A stretch of 64,000 nucleotides of DNA from Paenibacillus oceani (GCF_014705615.1 NZ_JACXJA010000006.1:62001-126000), one strand, 5' to 3'; positions 34,475 to 44,178 are shown, numbered from the stretch's first letter. Notes: a model not told the origin generated them from the sequence alone. Translations and numbers: made by a program.

Positions 34475-37114
34475 ATGCACCCGAACACGAACTGTCGCGA
34501 CGGCCGGTTTACCCCGGTCGACTTATCAGCCGCCTATAATCGGATCATCGCCGAGCTGCAGCCGGAAGACTGCTCCGACGCGGTACTCCGCAACAAGCAC
34601 CATCTCCTGACCGGAGTGCAGGAGTTATGGGGAGTGCCGTTCTCGCTCGGTCCGCAAGCGCGAAAAGGAGCGGGCAACGTCGTGCTGCTCAAGGACGAAG
34701 CCGTCGAGCTGGCATTTCCGCAGCCGCTGCATGACCGCCAGCTGCTTTTTCTGCATGCCGCCGATTTTAAGGAAAGCCCGGCCGCTCACGGCGGAATTGT
34801 CAGCCCGATGATGGGCACCCCTCGTCTCGGTGAGACGGTGTGCGTGTACACGCTGCGGTACTCGGACGGGACGGAGGCGGAATTCCCGATTCGGAGACGG
34901 TACCAGATCAGCGAGTTTCAGGTGAAATGGGGCGAGAACAGCTTCGAATCGGTCAAACACGTCAAGCCGCGCACGATGGCGACGAATACGGATCTGCTGC
35001 ATATAGAAGCTCCGGCCATTCCGTGGGGGCAAAGCCAGCTGCGCACTACGTTTCCCGGCTTCGGAAGCCCGATGCACCACTGGCTGTACGCGCTCGAGAA
35101 CCCTCACCCGGACAAGGAACTGATCGCGTTGTCGATGCGCCCCGCAGACGGCACCGCCTTCCTGTTCGGCATCACCCGGACCGATCTGGCATCCAATCCG
35201 TTCCGCTGGGAAGCCAAACGGAAGATGCGTTATACCGCGCCGGCCGGCTTCATCCCCCAGCCTTATGGAGATAACGCCAACATTCTCATCGATCTTGGCG
35301 AGGTGATCCACGCCGCGCCGGCTCTCGAATACAATCACGACGAATGGCTGGGTAACACTAACCCTCGCCTGCCTACGCCTCGCCCGGACGAATGGATCAT
35401 CGAGTACTCCGCACACCCCGATGCGCTGCTGTTCATCGAACACGGCGGAAGCGTCGAAGCGATCCCCGTCCGGAAGCTGCAGCAATCGTCTTTATGGACG
35501 CCTGTGGAGAATCCGGTGCAAAAAGTCGCGATCCGGATCGTCGAACGGACAAGCGGCCGCAAAGTCGCAGCCAAAATTCACGTACACGGCGCCTTCGGCG
35601 ACTACATCGCCCCGGTAGCCGGACACCGGATGCCGAACGCCCACTGGTTCGAAGACTACGGTGCGGAATATGTCCAGGAGTTCCATTACAGCGCTTACAT
35701 CGACGGGGAAGCCGAATTCAAGCTGCCGCGCGGCGACGTGTACATCGAGGTAACGAAAGGCTTCGAGATTCGTCCGGTTCGCCGCAAGGTGACGGTCGAC
35801 GGGCAGACGAGTACGATCACCGTCGAACTGGACCATGTCCTTCCATGGAGGCAAAAAGGCTGGGTGACGGCCGATACGCACGTCCATTTCCTGTCGCCGC
35901 AGACGGCTCTGCTCGAAGGGGAAGCCGAAGGCGTCAATGTGGTCAACCTGCTTACGAGCCAATGGGGCGAAATGTTCAGCAATCTCGGTGACTTCGACGG
36001 CAAAACAACGATCGGCAGCAAAGAAAACGGCGGCTCCGGCGAGTATCTGGTCAGGGTCGGGACGGAAAACCGCCAGCATGTGCTCGGCCATATCTCGCTG
36101 CTCGGTTACGAAGGGCGGATGATATTGCCGCTGTGTACCGGAGGGCCGGACGAATCCGGACTCGGCGATCCGCTGGAGGCGACCGTAACGGAATGGGCCA
36201 AGCGATGCCACGAGCAGGGCGGTATTGTCGTCATGCCCCATCTGCCCAACCCGCGCGCGGAAGGCGCTGCCGCTCTCGTGCTCGGCGAGGTCGACGCGGT
36301 CGAGATGTGCTCATTTGAAAATATCGGGATCAACCCGTACTCGCTGTCCGACTGGTACCGTTATTTGAATTGCGGCTACCTGACCCCGGCTGTCGGAGGG
36401 ACCGATAAAATGTCCCAATCTACAGCGGTCGGAACGATCCGCACATATGCGCTGATTCCTCCGGACGAACTCTTCTCCTACGAGTCGTGGATGAACGCAA
36501 TCCGCCGCGGGAACACGTTCGCCACACTCGGCCCGCTGATCGATTTCCGGGTGGGCGAACACGAGATGGGGACGCGGCTGGAACTATCGTCTTCCGGCGG
36601 AACGCTCGATGTCGTCTGGCAAGTATCGTCGGTCACCGTTCCCGTGACGAAGATCGAGCTGGTCGTTAACGGCGAGCTCCGCGAGCTGCAGACGACCGAT
36701 CCGGAAGCCTGTCATTATGCCGGACACTGGTCGGTACCGGTTAAGGAAAGCTGCTGGATCGCGCTTCGCGTGCGCGGCAAATACCATGACCAGTCGGAGA
36801 TGATCGCCGCTCATACAAGCGCGGTTATGGTCGTCGTCGAAGGGAATCCGCTCTTCAGCCCAGCCGATGCGGTCACCATCCTCGAACAGATCGAAGGATC
36901 GACCGCATATATCAAAACGATGGCGACGAAGGCGGACGAGCAAACGTACAAGCGCCTTCTGATGACGCTGACGAGCGCCCACCGCATGCTGCACAACCGG
37001 ATGCACCAGAGCGGAGTCATGCACCACCACAGCGCCGTTGACGATCACAAGCATCATCATCATCACCATCATGACAATCATGGGCCTCACGGTCATTCGG
37101 GCCATCATCATTAA
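34475..37114 (+). CDS. CehA/McbA-type PHP-domain metallohydrolase with His-rich tail
   Basis: A protein of 879 residues (881 from the ATG at 34469, which is too close to GGGAGG). The N-terminal ~460 residues are beta-rich domains of unknown role. The PHP-like metal domain starts near residue 465 with the HxH of TADTHVHF, then HISLLGYEG, VVMPHLPNP and GGTDKMSQ. A further beta domain follows. The final 37 residues contain 18 His, including seven in a row, and probably bind metal. No signal peptide. CehA-type enzymes hydrolyse esters, carbamates or phosphoesters. Promoter carries a ROK-like site. Confidence 0.8.
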   Translation: MHPNTNCRDGRFTPVDLSAAYNRIIAELQPEDCSDAVLRNKHHLLTGVQELWGVPFSLGPQARKGAGNVVLLKDEAVELAFPQPLHDRQLLFLHAADFKESPAAHGGIVSPMMGTPRLGETVCVYTLRYSDGTEAEFPIRRRYQISEFQVKWGENSFESVKHVKPRTMATNTDLLHIEAPAIPWGQSQLRTTFPGFGSPMHHWLYALENPHPDKELIALSMRPADGTAFLFGITRTDLASNPFRWEAKRKMRYTAPAGFIPQPYGDNANILIDLGEVIHAAPALEYNHDEWLGNTNPRLPTPRPDEWIIEYSAHPDALLFIEHGGSVEAIPVRKLQQSSLWTPVENPVQKVAIRIVERTSGRKVAAKIHVHGAFGDYIAPVAGHRMPNAHWFEDYGAEYVQEFHYSAYIDGEAEFKLPRGDVYIEVTKGFEIRPVRRKVTVDGQTSTITVELDHVLPWRQKGWVTADTHVHFLSPQTALLEGEAEGVNVVNLLTSQWGEMFSNLGDFDGKTTIGSKENGGSGEYLVRVGTENRQHVLGHISLLGYEGRMILPLCTGGPDESGLGDPLEATVTEWAKRCHEQGGIVVMPHLPNPRAEGAAALVLGEVDAVEMCSFENIGINPYSLSDWYRYLNCGYLTPAVGGTDKMSQSTAVGTIRTYALIPPDELFSYESWMNAIRRGNTFATLGPLIDFRVGEHEMGTRLELSSSGGTLDVVWQVSSVTVPVTKIELVVNGELRELQTTDPEACHYAGHWSVPVKESCWIALRVRGKYHDQSEMIAAHTSAVMVVVEGNPLFSPADAVTILEQIEGSTAYIKTMATKADEQTYKRLLMTLTSAHRMLHNRMHQSGVMHHHSAVDDHKHHHHHHHDNHGPHGHSGHHH

Positions 37115-37141
37115 TTCATCCGGATCGTCCGATTCCGCTTC

Positions 37142-37175
37142 AAGCCTTCCGTCGCTTCGGCAGGAGGGCTTTTTG
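37142..37175 (+). terminator. Terminator of the CehA-type gene
   Basis: AAGCC-TTCC and GGA-GGGCTT form a stem followed by TTTTTG, 28 bases past the stop. Confidence 0.6.
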
Positions 37176-37251
37176 CCGTACCGGCTTGCATCCGAAATGA
37201 AACTTTACGATTCCGCACTCGTCTAATCTGTAGGGCCGAGGAACGTGTCAT

Positions 37252-37692
37252 GTGTCACCCTCTTCATCGTTCGTTCGCTTCGGACCAACCACCTCATCTC
37301 TGCTAAAGGCGGTGCTGCCGTTGAATCTGTTCCGGCATTATTCGATCCTGTGGGTTTGCTTTATCGTGCTCTTCAGTGCGGCGACGTTCGGTATGGAGCT
37401 GTTGGAAGGCTACAAAATAACAACTACAGAATATATGGGCATCCGCAATGTCGGGCCTATCTTAACTACGCTATTTTGCATCATCGCCGCTATAGGATAT
37501 CCTCTCACGCTGATGCTCGTATCGATGCTGATTCGCAAAACGGTAAAAGTCCCTATCGTACACGTGTTGGTTTATACCTTGATCGGCGCCTTGGGGGGAG
37601 TCTGGATTTTCGATGCCTTCTACCCCGCCGAATTCGTCCAGCGTTACGACCTGAACCGGAACGGCCGGTCTGTTGTATGCCTGGATCGATAA
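37252..37692 (+). CDS. Small integral membrane protein, probably frameshifted at its 3' end
   Basis: A 146-residue frame with about four hydrophobic helices (ILWVCFIVLFSAATFG; ILTTLFCIIAAIGYPLTLMLVSML; VPIVHVLVYTLIGALGGVWIF). After YDLNRN the frame ends in SVVCLDR. In the neighbouring frame the sequence continues TAGLLYAWIDNVLAKKLR with a stop at 37717, which looks much more like a natural end of a membrane protein. A one-base insertion near 37665 is the simplest explanation. The GTG start follows GAGGAA. Function unknown. Confidence 0.55.
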   Translation: MSPSSSFVRFGPTTSSLLKAVLPLNLFRHYSILWVCFIVLFSAATFGMELLEGYKITTTEYMGIRNVGPILTTLFCIIAAIGYPLTLMLVSMLIRKTVKVPIVHVLVYTLIGALGGVWIFDAFYPAEFVQRYDLNRNGRSVVCLDR

Positions 37693-37717
37693 TGTGCTGG
37701 CAAAGAAGCTGAGATGA

Positions 37718-38110
37718 CCGGTAAAGCACCCGTGCGGTTCTTTGACGTGCAAACCCATACGCCATCGTGTGGAAGGGAATGGGTACCTTCGTTCCAGCCG
37801 CTCGCCCTCGGTCGTATTGTCTTTTTGCGATGGTATGGCTAACGAACCCAGCATTCGTTATCAGAGCCGAATTCGGACGTTTGAATTTGTAACGAACTCT
37901 TGTATCGTTACTCCCGCCAAATCGGATCGTTTTTTTCCACTAGAGGTAGTTTGGAGTAAATAAGCGCTGTGGTGACCGTTACATTTAAATAAACTGATAT
38001 TTTAGCGAAATAGCCTCCACCATGTCCGTTAGAGTATCGTTTAGCTTATATTCCGGGCTCATCTTCACTTTGATACGGTGAAGAACATAAACATTCTGCT
38101 CTCTTAAATA
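37718..38110. other. Non-coding region
   Basis: No gene seen. It is more AT-rich than its surroundings and includes GTAACGAACTCTTGTATCGTTAC-like words near 37890-37915, a possible hairpin. Confidence 0.45.
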
Positions 38111-38142
38111 AGCCCCCGGCCCGCAAACTGCGGAACCGAGGG
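38111..38142 (-). terminator. Terminator of the first histidine phosphatase gene
   Basis: On the minus strand CCCTCGG-CCGC pairs with GCGG-CCGGGGG and is followed by CTTATTTAAG. Confidence 0.65.
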
Positions 38143-38175
38143 CCAGCACAAGCCAATCACACGGTCACACGATAC

Positions 38176-38796
38176 TCATACAACGTCGAACAGCTGCGGG
38201 ATCGCCGGACCGATGTAGCGGATCGACGTCTTGGCGCCTTCAAAGCCGAGCCACCAGATGCTGCAGTTGTCGCCGTAAGGACGAAGGCTGCTCGAATAGT
38301 CGAGGCCGAGCGTCGCCAGCATCATGCGCCGGTTCAAGGCGCCGTGAGCGAACAGAGCGACGCGCTCGTCTCCCGTGAACCGGGTGCGCAGCCTGTCCAG
38401 CAGAAGCTGTGCCCGGCCGTATCCCGTCTCCGACGTTTCGCCTCCCGGACAATGCCAGCCTAGCGGATCGCACTCCGTTCCTTCGGCGAACCTTACTTCC
38501 GGGTACATAGCGGCGAGCCACTCGGTCGTCGGCCCCCGATACCCGTCCCCGGTCCATACCTCGTGAGCGTCCAGCCATACTTCAACCGGCAGATTAGCTG
38601 CCCGGGCCAGCGGCTGAGCCGTCTCGATCGCCCGCATGAGCGGACTGGAGAAAATATGCGAAAGACCGGCGCCGGCCATACAAGCCGCCACTTTTTCCGC
38701 CTGAGCCCGCCCTTTGTCGGTTAAGCCTCCGTCTGCCAGCAAGGTAGGCGACGTATTCGTTACCGATTCGCCGTGGCGGATAATAAACAATTCCAT
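38176..38796 (-). CDS. Histidine phosphatase family protein, copy 1
   Basis: A 206-residue phosphoglycerate-mutase-like enzyme. The catalytic His lies in IIRHGESVTNT near residue 8. Other pocket residues are the Arg of SSPLMRAIETA near residue 56, the Glu of the DAHEVWTG segment, and the second His in LFAHGALNRRML near residue 152. It dephosphorylates a small phosphorylated metabolite. Two related copies lie at 50569-51177 and 52716-53348. Compared with those, this one has the standard GES motif and a shorter charged insertion. Confidence 0.88.
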   Translation of the reverse strand: MELFIIRHGESVTNTSPTLLADGGLTDKGRAQAEKVAACMAGAGLSHIFSSPLMRAIETAQPLARAANLPVEVWLDAHEVWTGDGYRGPTTEWLAAMYPEVRFAEGTECDPLGWHCPGGETSETGYGRAQLLLDRLRTRFTGDERVALFAHGALNRRMMLATLGLDYSSSLRPYGDNCSIWWLGFEGAKTSIRYIGPAIPQLFDVV

Positions 38797-38883
38797 CGTG
38801 TTCGTTCCTCCTGTCCTCTCGTCTTTCGCCTTTCGCCCCGCGTCAAGCCCGATATTCGGCCTTCCGGGCGAGGCGAAAGCCGT

Positions 38884-40248
38884 TTACCCGAATATGGCGG
38901 GCTTCATCGTCCATGTCTGCAGCTTCGACATCCGGACGACGTTCGGCACCCGCAAATCTTCGGGGAAGATCGACCAGCGGGTTCCCCACAGCTCATTGTC
39001 CCCCGCGCATTCCTTCGTCTTCAGCTTCCCGCGGACAATCTCTACCTCATCGTCCCCGCTCAGCCCCCGCTCGAGAATCCGGGCCATCGTACAAGTCAGA
39101 TCGAGCGGGCTGATCTTCCCGCCATTCAGCTCAAACGAATCCGGAAGCATCTTGAACCCGAGAACTTCGGGATGCTCGGCGCCGAGCGCCCATATCAAGT
39201 CGGATACCCGCACCGTGCCGGACGTTTCGCTCTCGACCTCGTTCTCCGGTCCGTACAGGAACTCCGGCGTTAGTTCCTTCCCCAGAAGCAAGCCGCGAAA
39301 CAGCGAATACAGATCAGCCGGAGAAAGTGAATGGGTGCCGGATACGCGGAACCCCAGCTCATCGCCTATGGAAGCCGCCAAAGCGCGAAGCTCGCTTTCC
39401 CCCACAGGCGCACGGGACGAACATTCCAGGGCGAGCGCCTGCTCCGAGCCGATATATTCGACGTTCTCCCTCGATAACGTGTAGTCGATAAACTGCCCGA
39501 GCTGCTCCAGGTAAAATTCCATCTCTCCGGCCGGTTTAAGAGGAGCCGGCTTCCACAGCTCGCGCGGCGTCTGCCGACCCCGCCCGAAATTTTCTTTATC
39601 CCAGAACGCGCTGCACACGAAATCGCACTCGTGGTAATAGATGCTTACGAATCCGGCCGGTTCGGCGGACAACTCGTCATACAACCTGTCAAATTGCCGC
39701 TTCGCCTCCTCCAGCCCGCCTTCGCGCAGCTTCATCCGCATCGTGCCTTTCAGATGGGTAAAATGAAGCAGCCCCCCGTACCAGAACGGCTTCTCCTGCC
39801 AGGAAACATGGTCGTGATCGTCCAAATAGACCGGAATTCCCCACTTGTTCAGTGCGGCGAACGTCTGCGGCGCCCAAGAGTAGCCAGCCTGTCCGTAACA
39901 GAGCGCCGGCTTGCCGGTAATGCGGCGCACGTCCTCAAGCCCTTGACGCTCCCGGGCTTCGTACTCTTCGGCTCCGCCGCGGAAGCTGAGCAACTCCAGA
40001 TACTCCGTCGTGACCGGATGCTGGCTGTGCAGATCGGTATGGTAGCCTACCTCATGCCGCTGCAGCTCGCTCACAATGTCGGCGCGACCGTCCTCTTCGA
40101 CCCGCCTCGCCTTTTCCCCGACGAACTTGAAGATCCCCTTCACGCTGCGCTTGTTCAGCATTTGCAGAAGAGCAAGCAGCGAATCCTGCGACTGAGGGGT
40201 AATGTAATCTTCCACGTCAATCCAGAGCAGTACCTTCACACCCGCCAT
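38884..40248 (-). CDS. Polysaccharide-deacetylase-like beta/alpha-barrel protein with C-terminal extension
   Basis: A 454-residue protein. Residues ~1-270 look like the NodB/glycoside hydrolase-deacetylase barrel: LLWIDVEDY at the N-terminus (metal Asp position), KGIFKFVGEKA, EVGYHTDLHSQHP near residue 72 (HxxxH-type metal site), and IYYHECDFVCS near residue 205. The C-terminal ~150 residues are alpha/beta, contain an SPADLYSLFRGLLLG-type helical repeat-like segment, and are of unknown function. No signal peptide, so it acts on an imported sugar. Start after GGAGGCG. Confidence 0.7.
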   Translation of the reverse strand: MAGVKVLLWIDVEDYITPQSQDSLLALLQMLNKRSVKGIFKFVGEKARRVEEDGRADIVSELQRHEVGYHTDLHSQHPVTTEYLELLSFRGGAEEYEARERQGLEDVRRITGKPALCYGQAGYSWAPQTFAALNKWGIPVYLDDHDHVSWQEKPFWYGGLLHFTHLKGTMRMKLREGGLEEAKRQFDRLYDELSAEPAGFVSIYYHECDFVCSAFWDKENFGRGRQTPRELWKPAPLKPAGEMEFYLEQLGQFIDYTLSRENVEYIGSEQALALECSSRAPVGESELRALAASIGDELGFRVSGTHSLSPADLYSLFRGLLLGKELTPEFLYGPENEVESETSGTVRVSDLIWALGAEHPEVLGFKMLPDSFELNGGKISPLDLTCTMARILERGLSGDDEVEIVRGKLKTKECAGDNELWGTRWSIFPEDLRVPNVVRMSKLQTWTMKPAIFG

Positions 40249-40442
40249 ACGACCGTCGCCTCCTACCCGATTTGCTTATTTTCGTGACCGGACAGCTCCT
40301 CCTTGCAGTCAAGCAGCCGAGCAGCCGGCCGGTCATCGCGATGAAGCGCAGCACCGTGCATGCGGAACCTCGTACGGCGCGCGCCTCCTCGTTCATCCCT
40401 CTTCGCTTCTGCCGCTCCAATCACTCCTGCCAATCCTGCCAC

Positions 40443-41312
40443 TCAAGACTCGTACCAGATCCGCCGCACGTTCTGGAAGGCGATCCGTGCCCCGACAACA
40501 GCAGGCTCCATTCCTTCGAATTCGATCGACAAATACCCGTTGTAGCCGGACGACTTGATCGTAGACAGCAGATGCGGCATATCCAGATACCCGCAGCCGG
40601 CGATCGCTCCCCGCAAATAATTCCCGTTTAAAGTCTCGAACCAGCCTTCTCCGGGATTTTTGCAGCGCTGCCGGTAATAAAAGTCTTTGATGTGCACCAT
40701 CGAAGCGTGACCGATCACTTTCGCCACCGCGACATGCGGGTCCTCGTCCGCGCACAGGAAATTGCCGACATCCACCGTCGTTTTAAAGTTGGGACGGTTC
40801 ACCGCATGTAAGATCCGCAGCACCCGGTCCGCCGTCTGCACGTAGTAGCCGTGGTTTTCCAGACTGGTCGTGATCCCGTACCCTGCCGCGTAATCGGCAA
40901 TTTCCCGGCAGGCGTCCGCCACGGCGGGCAGATCCCGCTCGAACCAGTCGGCCGAGCATTGCGCCATCGGTCTGCGGGCCGTATCGTGACGCATCCGCTT
41001 GACGCCGAGGGCATGGGCGATATCGACCTGTTCCTTGATCCTGGCGATCTCCCCGGCAAGCGCCGCATCGTCCTTGCCCGCGAAATTGCCGCCAACCGCA
41101 TAGTTGGACAGCTCCAGTCCGGCGTCCTCGGCCGCTCTGCGAATGTCCGCCACGTACTTCCCGTTTTTCATCCGCTCCTTCATGGCGGACAACGGCACGA
41201 TCTCCACATGTTCCGCGCCCTGCTCCGCGATCCAGCGAATCGCGCTTCCGATATCCATCTCGCCGGACTCGATGCAGGAATTCAAGCTGTAGCTGCTGAT
41301 TCCGATTTTCAA
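40443..41312 (-). CDS. Sugar phosphate isomerase/epimerase, paralog
   Basis: A 289-residue xylose-isomerase-like TIM barrel, clearly paralogous to the product of 27421-28287. Shared blocks include DIAHALGVK-MRHD, ADYAxxYGITTSxENHGYYxQ, VDVGNFLCADED, SMVHIKDFY, NPGEGWF and GYLSIEFEG. Metal ligand residues are conserved in both. The TTG start follows GGGGAGAG and overlaps the end of the EEP-fold gene by four bases, so the two are translationally coupled. Confidence 0.87.
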   Translation of the reverse strand: MKIGISSYSLNSCIESGEMDIGSAIRWIAEQGAEHVEIVPLSAMKERMKNGKYVADIRRAAEDAGLELSNYAVGGNFAGKDDAALAGEIARIKEQVDIAHALGVKRMRHDTARRPMAQCSADWFERDLPAVADACREIADYAAGYGITTSLENHGYYVQTADRVLRILHAVNRPNFKTTVDVGNFLCADEDPHVAVAKVIGHASMVHIKDFYYRQRCKNPGEGWFETLNGNYLRGAIAGCGYLDMPHLLSTIKSSGYNGYLSIEFEGMEPAVVGARIAFQNVRRIWYES

Positions 41313-42151
41313 GCGCTCTCCCCGCCTTCCCGCTTCGCCGCCTGCACCGGGGAGCCGGACAGCGTAGCCTTGGCGGCAACCGGGTAATGATCGGACGGGT
41401 AGATGCCGTCATACTGGTCCCGGATAATGCATACATCGTCAAACCGGACCTCGGACGTTCCGAAAATATAATCGATCGGCTCGCCTTCCGCCCCTCCCTC
41501 AAAACTGTGGAACGACGTCCCCGGAGGCTCCGTCAATATCGAATACGCATCGGTCAGCGAACGGTTCTCCGATCCCGGATCGGACTGTCCGCGCAAATAG
41601 GCGATGGCCGGATTGTCCGGCTCGGCGTTCATGTCCCCTGTAAGCAGCACCGGCAAGCCGGTCCGCGCCCGATGGTCCGACAGCCGCTGCCAGAGCAAGC
41701 GGACGCCTTTCTCGCGGGCTTCCTGACTGCTATGATCGAGATGGGTGTTGTAATGCAGGAACTGCCGGTCCGGATCTTGGCGCGAGCGGAAATGCGCCCA
41801 TGTGCATATCCGGTGATGCGAGGCGCCCCAGCATTTGGCTACAGGCCCTTCCGGATGCTCGGACAGCCAAAATTGCCCCCAGTCGGCCACCTCCAGCTCC
41901 TCGGTCAAATACAGGATCGCATTGTGTTCGTCGGCGCTTCCCTCGTTCCGGCCTTCGCCGATCCATGCATATCCCGGGAGCTGCTGCTCCAGAACGGTCA
42001 GCATCTCGCGAAAGCCTTCCTGCGTTCCCGCCACCGTCGGGCGGTACCGTTTTACGATATCGGCCGCATACGTCTTCCGGAACGTCCAGGCATTGCCCCC
42101 GTCCTTCGTCGTCTGCCGCCGCAAATTAAAAGTCATCACCGATAGTTGCAT
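41309..42151 (-). CDS. Endonuclease/exonuclease/phosphatase (EEP) family protein
   Basis: A 280-residue DNase-I-like metal-dependent phosphodiesterase. Visible motifs are MTFNLR at the N-terminus (Asn), GTQEGFREML near residue 41 (Glu), YNTHLDHSS near residue 132 (His), LLTGDMNAEPDN near residue 168 (Asp-Asn) and SDHYPVAAKATL near residue 256 (Asp-His). Without signal peptide it probably acts on a phosphorylated sugar or lipid headgroup rather than on DNA. It overlaps the isomerase by four bases and follows the YdjC-type gene after six bases. Confidence 0.87.
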   Translation of the reverse strand: MQLSVMTFNLRRQTTKDGGNAWTFRKTYAADIVKRYRPTVAGTQEGFREMLTVLEQQLPGYAWIGEGRNEGSADEHNAILYLTEELEVADWGQFWLSEHPEGPVAKCWGASHHRICTWAHFRSRQDPDRQFLHYNTHLDHSSQEAREKGVRLLWQRLSDHRARTGLPVLLTGDMNAEPDNPAIAYLRGQSDPGSENRSLTDAYSILTEPPGTSFHSFEGGAEGEPIDYIFGTSEVRFDDVCIIRDQYDGIYPSDHYPVAAKATLSGSPVQAAKREGGESA

Positions 42152-42157
42152 CGCATC

Positions 42158-43057
42158 TTATCCCCCTCGCTGGGCATCCCGCAGCATTTTCCAATTGATC
42201 ATGCGGATGTTCTCCTCGTCAATCACGCGCCGCACATCGGCGTCGCGGAACAATTCATATTCCATCTGCCGTTTCGCCCACTGTCCGGTGATCGCCTTCA
42301 ACTCTTCGGTAGCGAAGAACGGATGAATAATGATTTCCGAGATGCCGGGCTGCAGGCTGCGGAGCGTATCGATCATCTTCGCTTTAAACGAATCGTACGT
42401 TTCGTTTTCCTCCAACGAATACGGCAATCCGAGCAGGTGATCGATCAGCGCGATGCCGCTGGCCTCCGCGTAGCGGACCCGCTCCTCATAGATCAGACGC
42501 ATCTCGGGCGACATTTTTCGGCCGTTGTCGCCCAACTGACGCGGCAGCCGGAAAGGCAGCCGGAACTCGGCGCACAGCTCGATCGCCTCCCGCAGAAAAT
42601 CGCGTCCGCAAGCGATTCCGTATACGCTGCCCATATGATTGTCCAGGTGCGTCGGGTCCACCCCGAGCTTCATCGCCAGCAGCACCTGGTTCCGAAGCTC
42701 CGTCTTCACCTGCGCGGAGTCGGCCCGTTCTTCGACCTCCCGGCATTTGGCCGGAAAATAACCTTCGGGCGTAATCAAGCTGCTCACATCGGCGTCACGG
42801 GTAACCGGACCCCACTTGTACATCTTCCACTCGCTGGTGAGCGTCAGATGAACGCCGACATCAAAGTACGGATTGTCCGCAGCCGCTTTTGCCGCTTCCA
42901 GCGCCCATGGACACGGCGTCATCAGCGTCGCCGACGAGATCAACCCCTCCCGCAGTAAGCCGATAATCGCTTCGTTGCCCGAGTGGCACATGCCGAAATC
43001 GTCCGCATTCACGATCAGCAGCCGATCCGTTTCCGAAGAGCCTCTTTTTTGCAGCAT
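42158..43057 (-). CDS. ChbG/YdjC-family carbohydrate deacetylase
   Basis: A 299-residue protein of the family that deacetylates chito-oligosaccharides and phospho-sugars in the cytoplasm. Metal and catalytic landmarks are LIVNADDFGMCHSGNEAI near residue 13 (Asp-Asp), GVHLTLTSEW near residue 67 (His), HLDNHMGSV near residue 135 (His) and EIIIHPFF near residue 250. The start at 43057 follows GGGAGG; the longer open frame upstream is low-complexity Arg/Ala/Gly-rich and unsupported. Confidence 0.85.
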   Translation of the reverse strand: MLQKRGSSETDRLLIVNADDFGMCHSGNEAIIGLLREGLISSATLMTPCPWALEAAKAAADNPYFDVGVHLTLTSEWKMYKWGPVTRDADVSSLITPEGYFPAKCREVEERADSAQVKTELRNQVLLAMKLGVDPTHLDNHMGSVYGIACGRDFLREAIELCAEFRLPFRLPRQLGDNGRKMSPEMRLIYEERVRYAEASGIALIDHLLGLPYSLEENETYDSFKAKMIDTLRSLQPGISEIIIHPFFATEELKAITGQWAKRQMEYELFRDADVRRVIDEENIRMINWKMLRDAQRGG

Positions 43058-43146
43058 ACAAAGTCCTCCCGTCCCCATCGTTACAGCTTCCGAATATGGC
43101 GCGCTTAAATCCGCAGCTCGTATCCGCCGCCCCGGCCTTGCTCGCC

Positions 43147-44178
43147 TCAGGACTGCGCCGATTGCACCGGCTGTTCGGATTGTACCGGTTCCACCGGCTC
43201 GGCCGGCTCCGCCTTCACCCGGGGCACGGGCGGCACCCGGCCGATCGCGGTGTGCTCGGGCTGTTCGTCTACGACCGAACCGTCCGCCATCCGAATCCAT
43301 GTCTCGAAGCCGCGCTCGCCTTCGCGCAGCCGGATCACCCTCGATCCTCTGGCGAATTCCTCTTCCCCCACCGTGTTGTAGCCGCTAGCCCGGCCGTAGC
43401 ATAGCCGGATTCCGTACAGATCTCCCCAATAATCGTTCGTATGATCGTGCCCGACAAACGTGCCCATCACGTCGCCCATCTGCTTCATCGCCGCGAACAT
43501 GCCCGTATTCAGGCGCGGGCAGCCGACATTTTCATTTTTGACCCCGTAGCATGTATGAAAATCCCATACATCGTTATATTCCGGCAGCGGGATGTGGAAA
43601 AAGGCAAGCGCCGGAAGCGGCTCCCCGCTTCGCTGCGTCAACGCCTCCGATTGCCGGATATACCAGTCCACCTGATTGCGCTCGAGCCATGCGTAGCTTT
43701 TGATAATATGCTTCGGCGCGCTGCAGCCGGTGTCGAAAAAGTAGAAGGCCGCCTTCGACTCTTCCCCATCCGCAGCGGATGCGACCGTAACCATGTAGTT
43801 GCCGACGCCCGTCACATCGTCCGGCCCTGCCTCCGCATAACAAAGCGGCCGCCGCGAAGCGGCTTCCATCATCTCCTCACGGGTGCACATATCATGCTCC
43901 GAGTCGTGGTTTCCGAACGTAAACGCGTAAGGAATCCCGTACGACTCCGGCAACGCGAGCAGCTCCAAAAACTGTCCGAGCTGGTCGGGACAACGGTTGC
44001 CTTTTACCGCATCGCCCGTAAATACGACGAAATCCGGCCGCTCCGCTTCCAGCACCGATTGGACAGCCGCGATCGTGCGGAGATCTTCCGGTACGCCGCC
44101 CTCATAGTGAAGATCAGCGATCTGAACGATCTTAAACGTCCCGTCCGCGCGAAATTGAAGCTTCTTCTTCTCCGCCAT
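43147..44178 (-). CDS. Calcineurin-like metallophosphoesterase, copy 1
   Basis: A 343-residue protein with the full set of metal motifs: QIADLHYEGG near residue 19 (D-x-H), FTGDAVKGN near residue 54 (GDxx), TFGNHDSEHD near residue 84 (GNHD), and the late FFHIPLPEY and GHDHTNDY segments. It ends in a short PVQS/EPAEPVEP-type repeat tail of about 25 residues. The preferred start is at 44178 after AGGGAGA. An ATG at 44238 would overlap the preceding gene by four bases and is possible. Close paralog of the next gene upstream. Confidence 0.87.
   Translation of the reverse strand: MAEKKKLQFRADGTFKIVQIADLHYEGGVPEDLRTIAAVQSVLEAERPDFVVFTGDAVKGNRCPDQLGQFLELLALPESYGIPYAFTFGNHDSEHDMCTREEMMEAASRRPLCYAEAGPDDVTGVGNYMVTVASAADGEESKAAFYFFDTGCSAPKHIIKSYAWLERNQVDWYIRQSEALTQRSGEPLPALAFFHIPLPEYNDVWDFHTCYGVKNENVGCPRLNTGMFAAMKQMGDVMGTFVGHDHTNDYWGDLYGIRLCYGRASGYNTVGEEEFARGSRVIRLREGERGFETWIRMADGSVVDEQPEHTAIGRVPPVPRVKAEPAEPVEPVQSEQPVQSAQS

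Noticed and set aside
43058-43300. Arg/Ala/Gly-rich N-terminal extension of the YdjC-type protein
   Set aside because: Low complexity, overlaps the neighbouring phosphoesterase gene by about 150 bases, while GGGAGG precedes the ATG at 43057.
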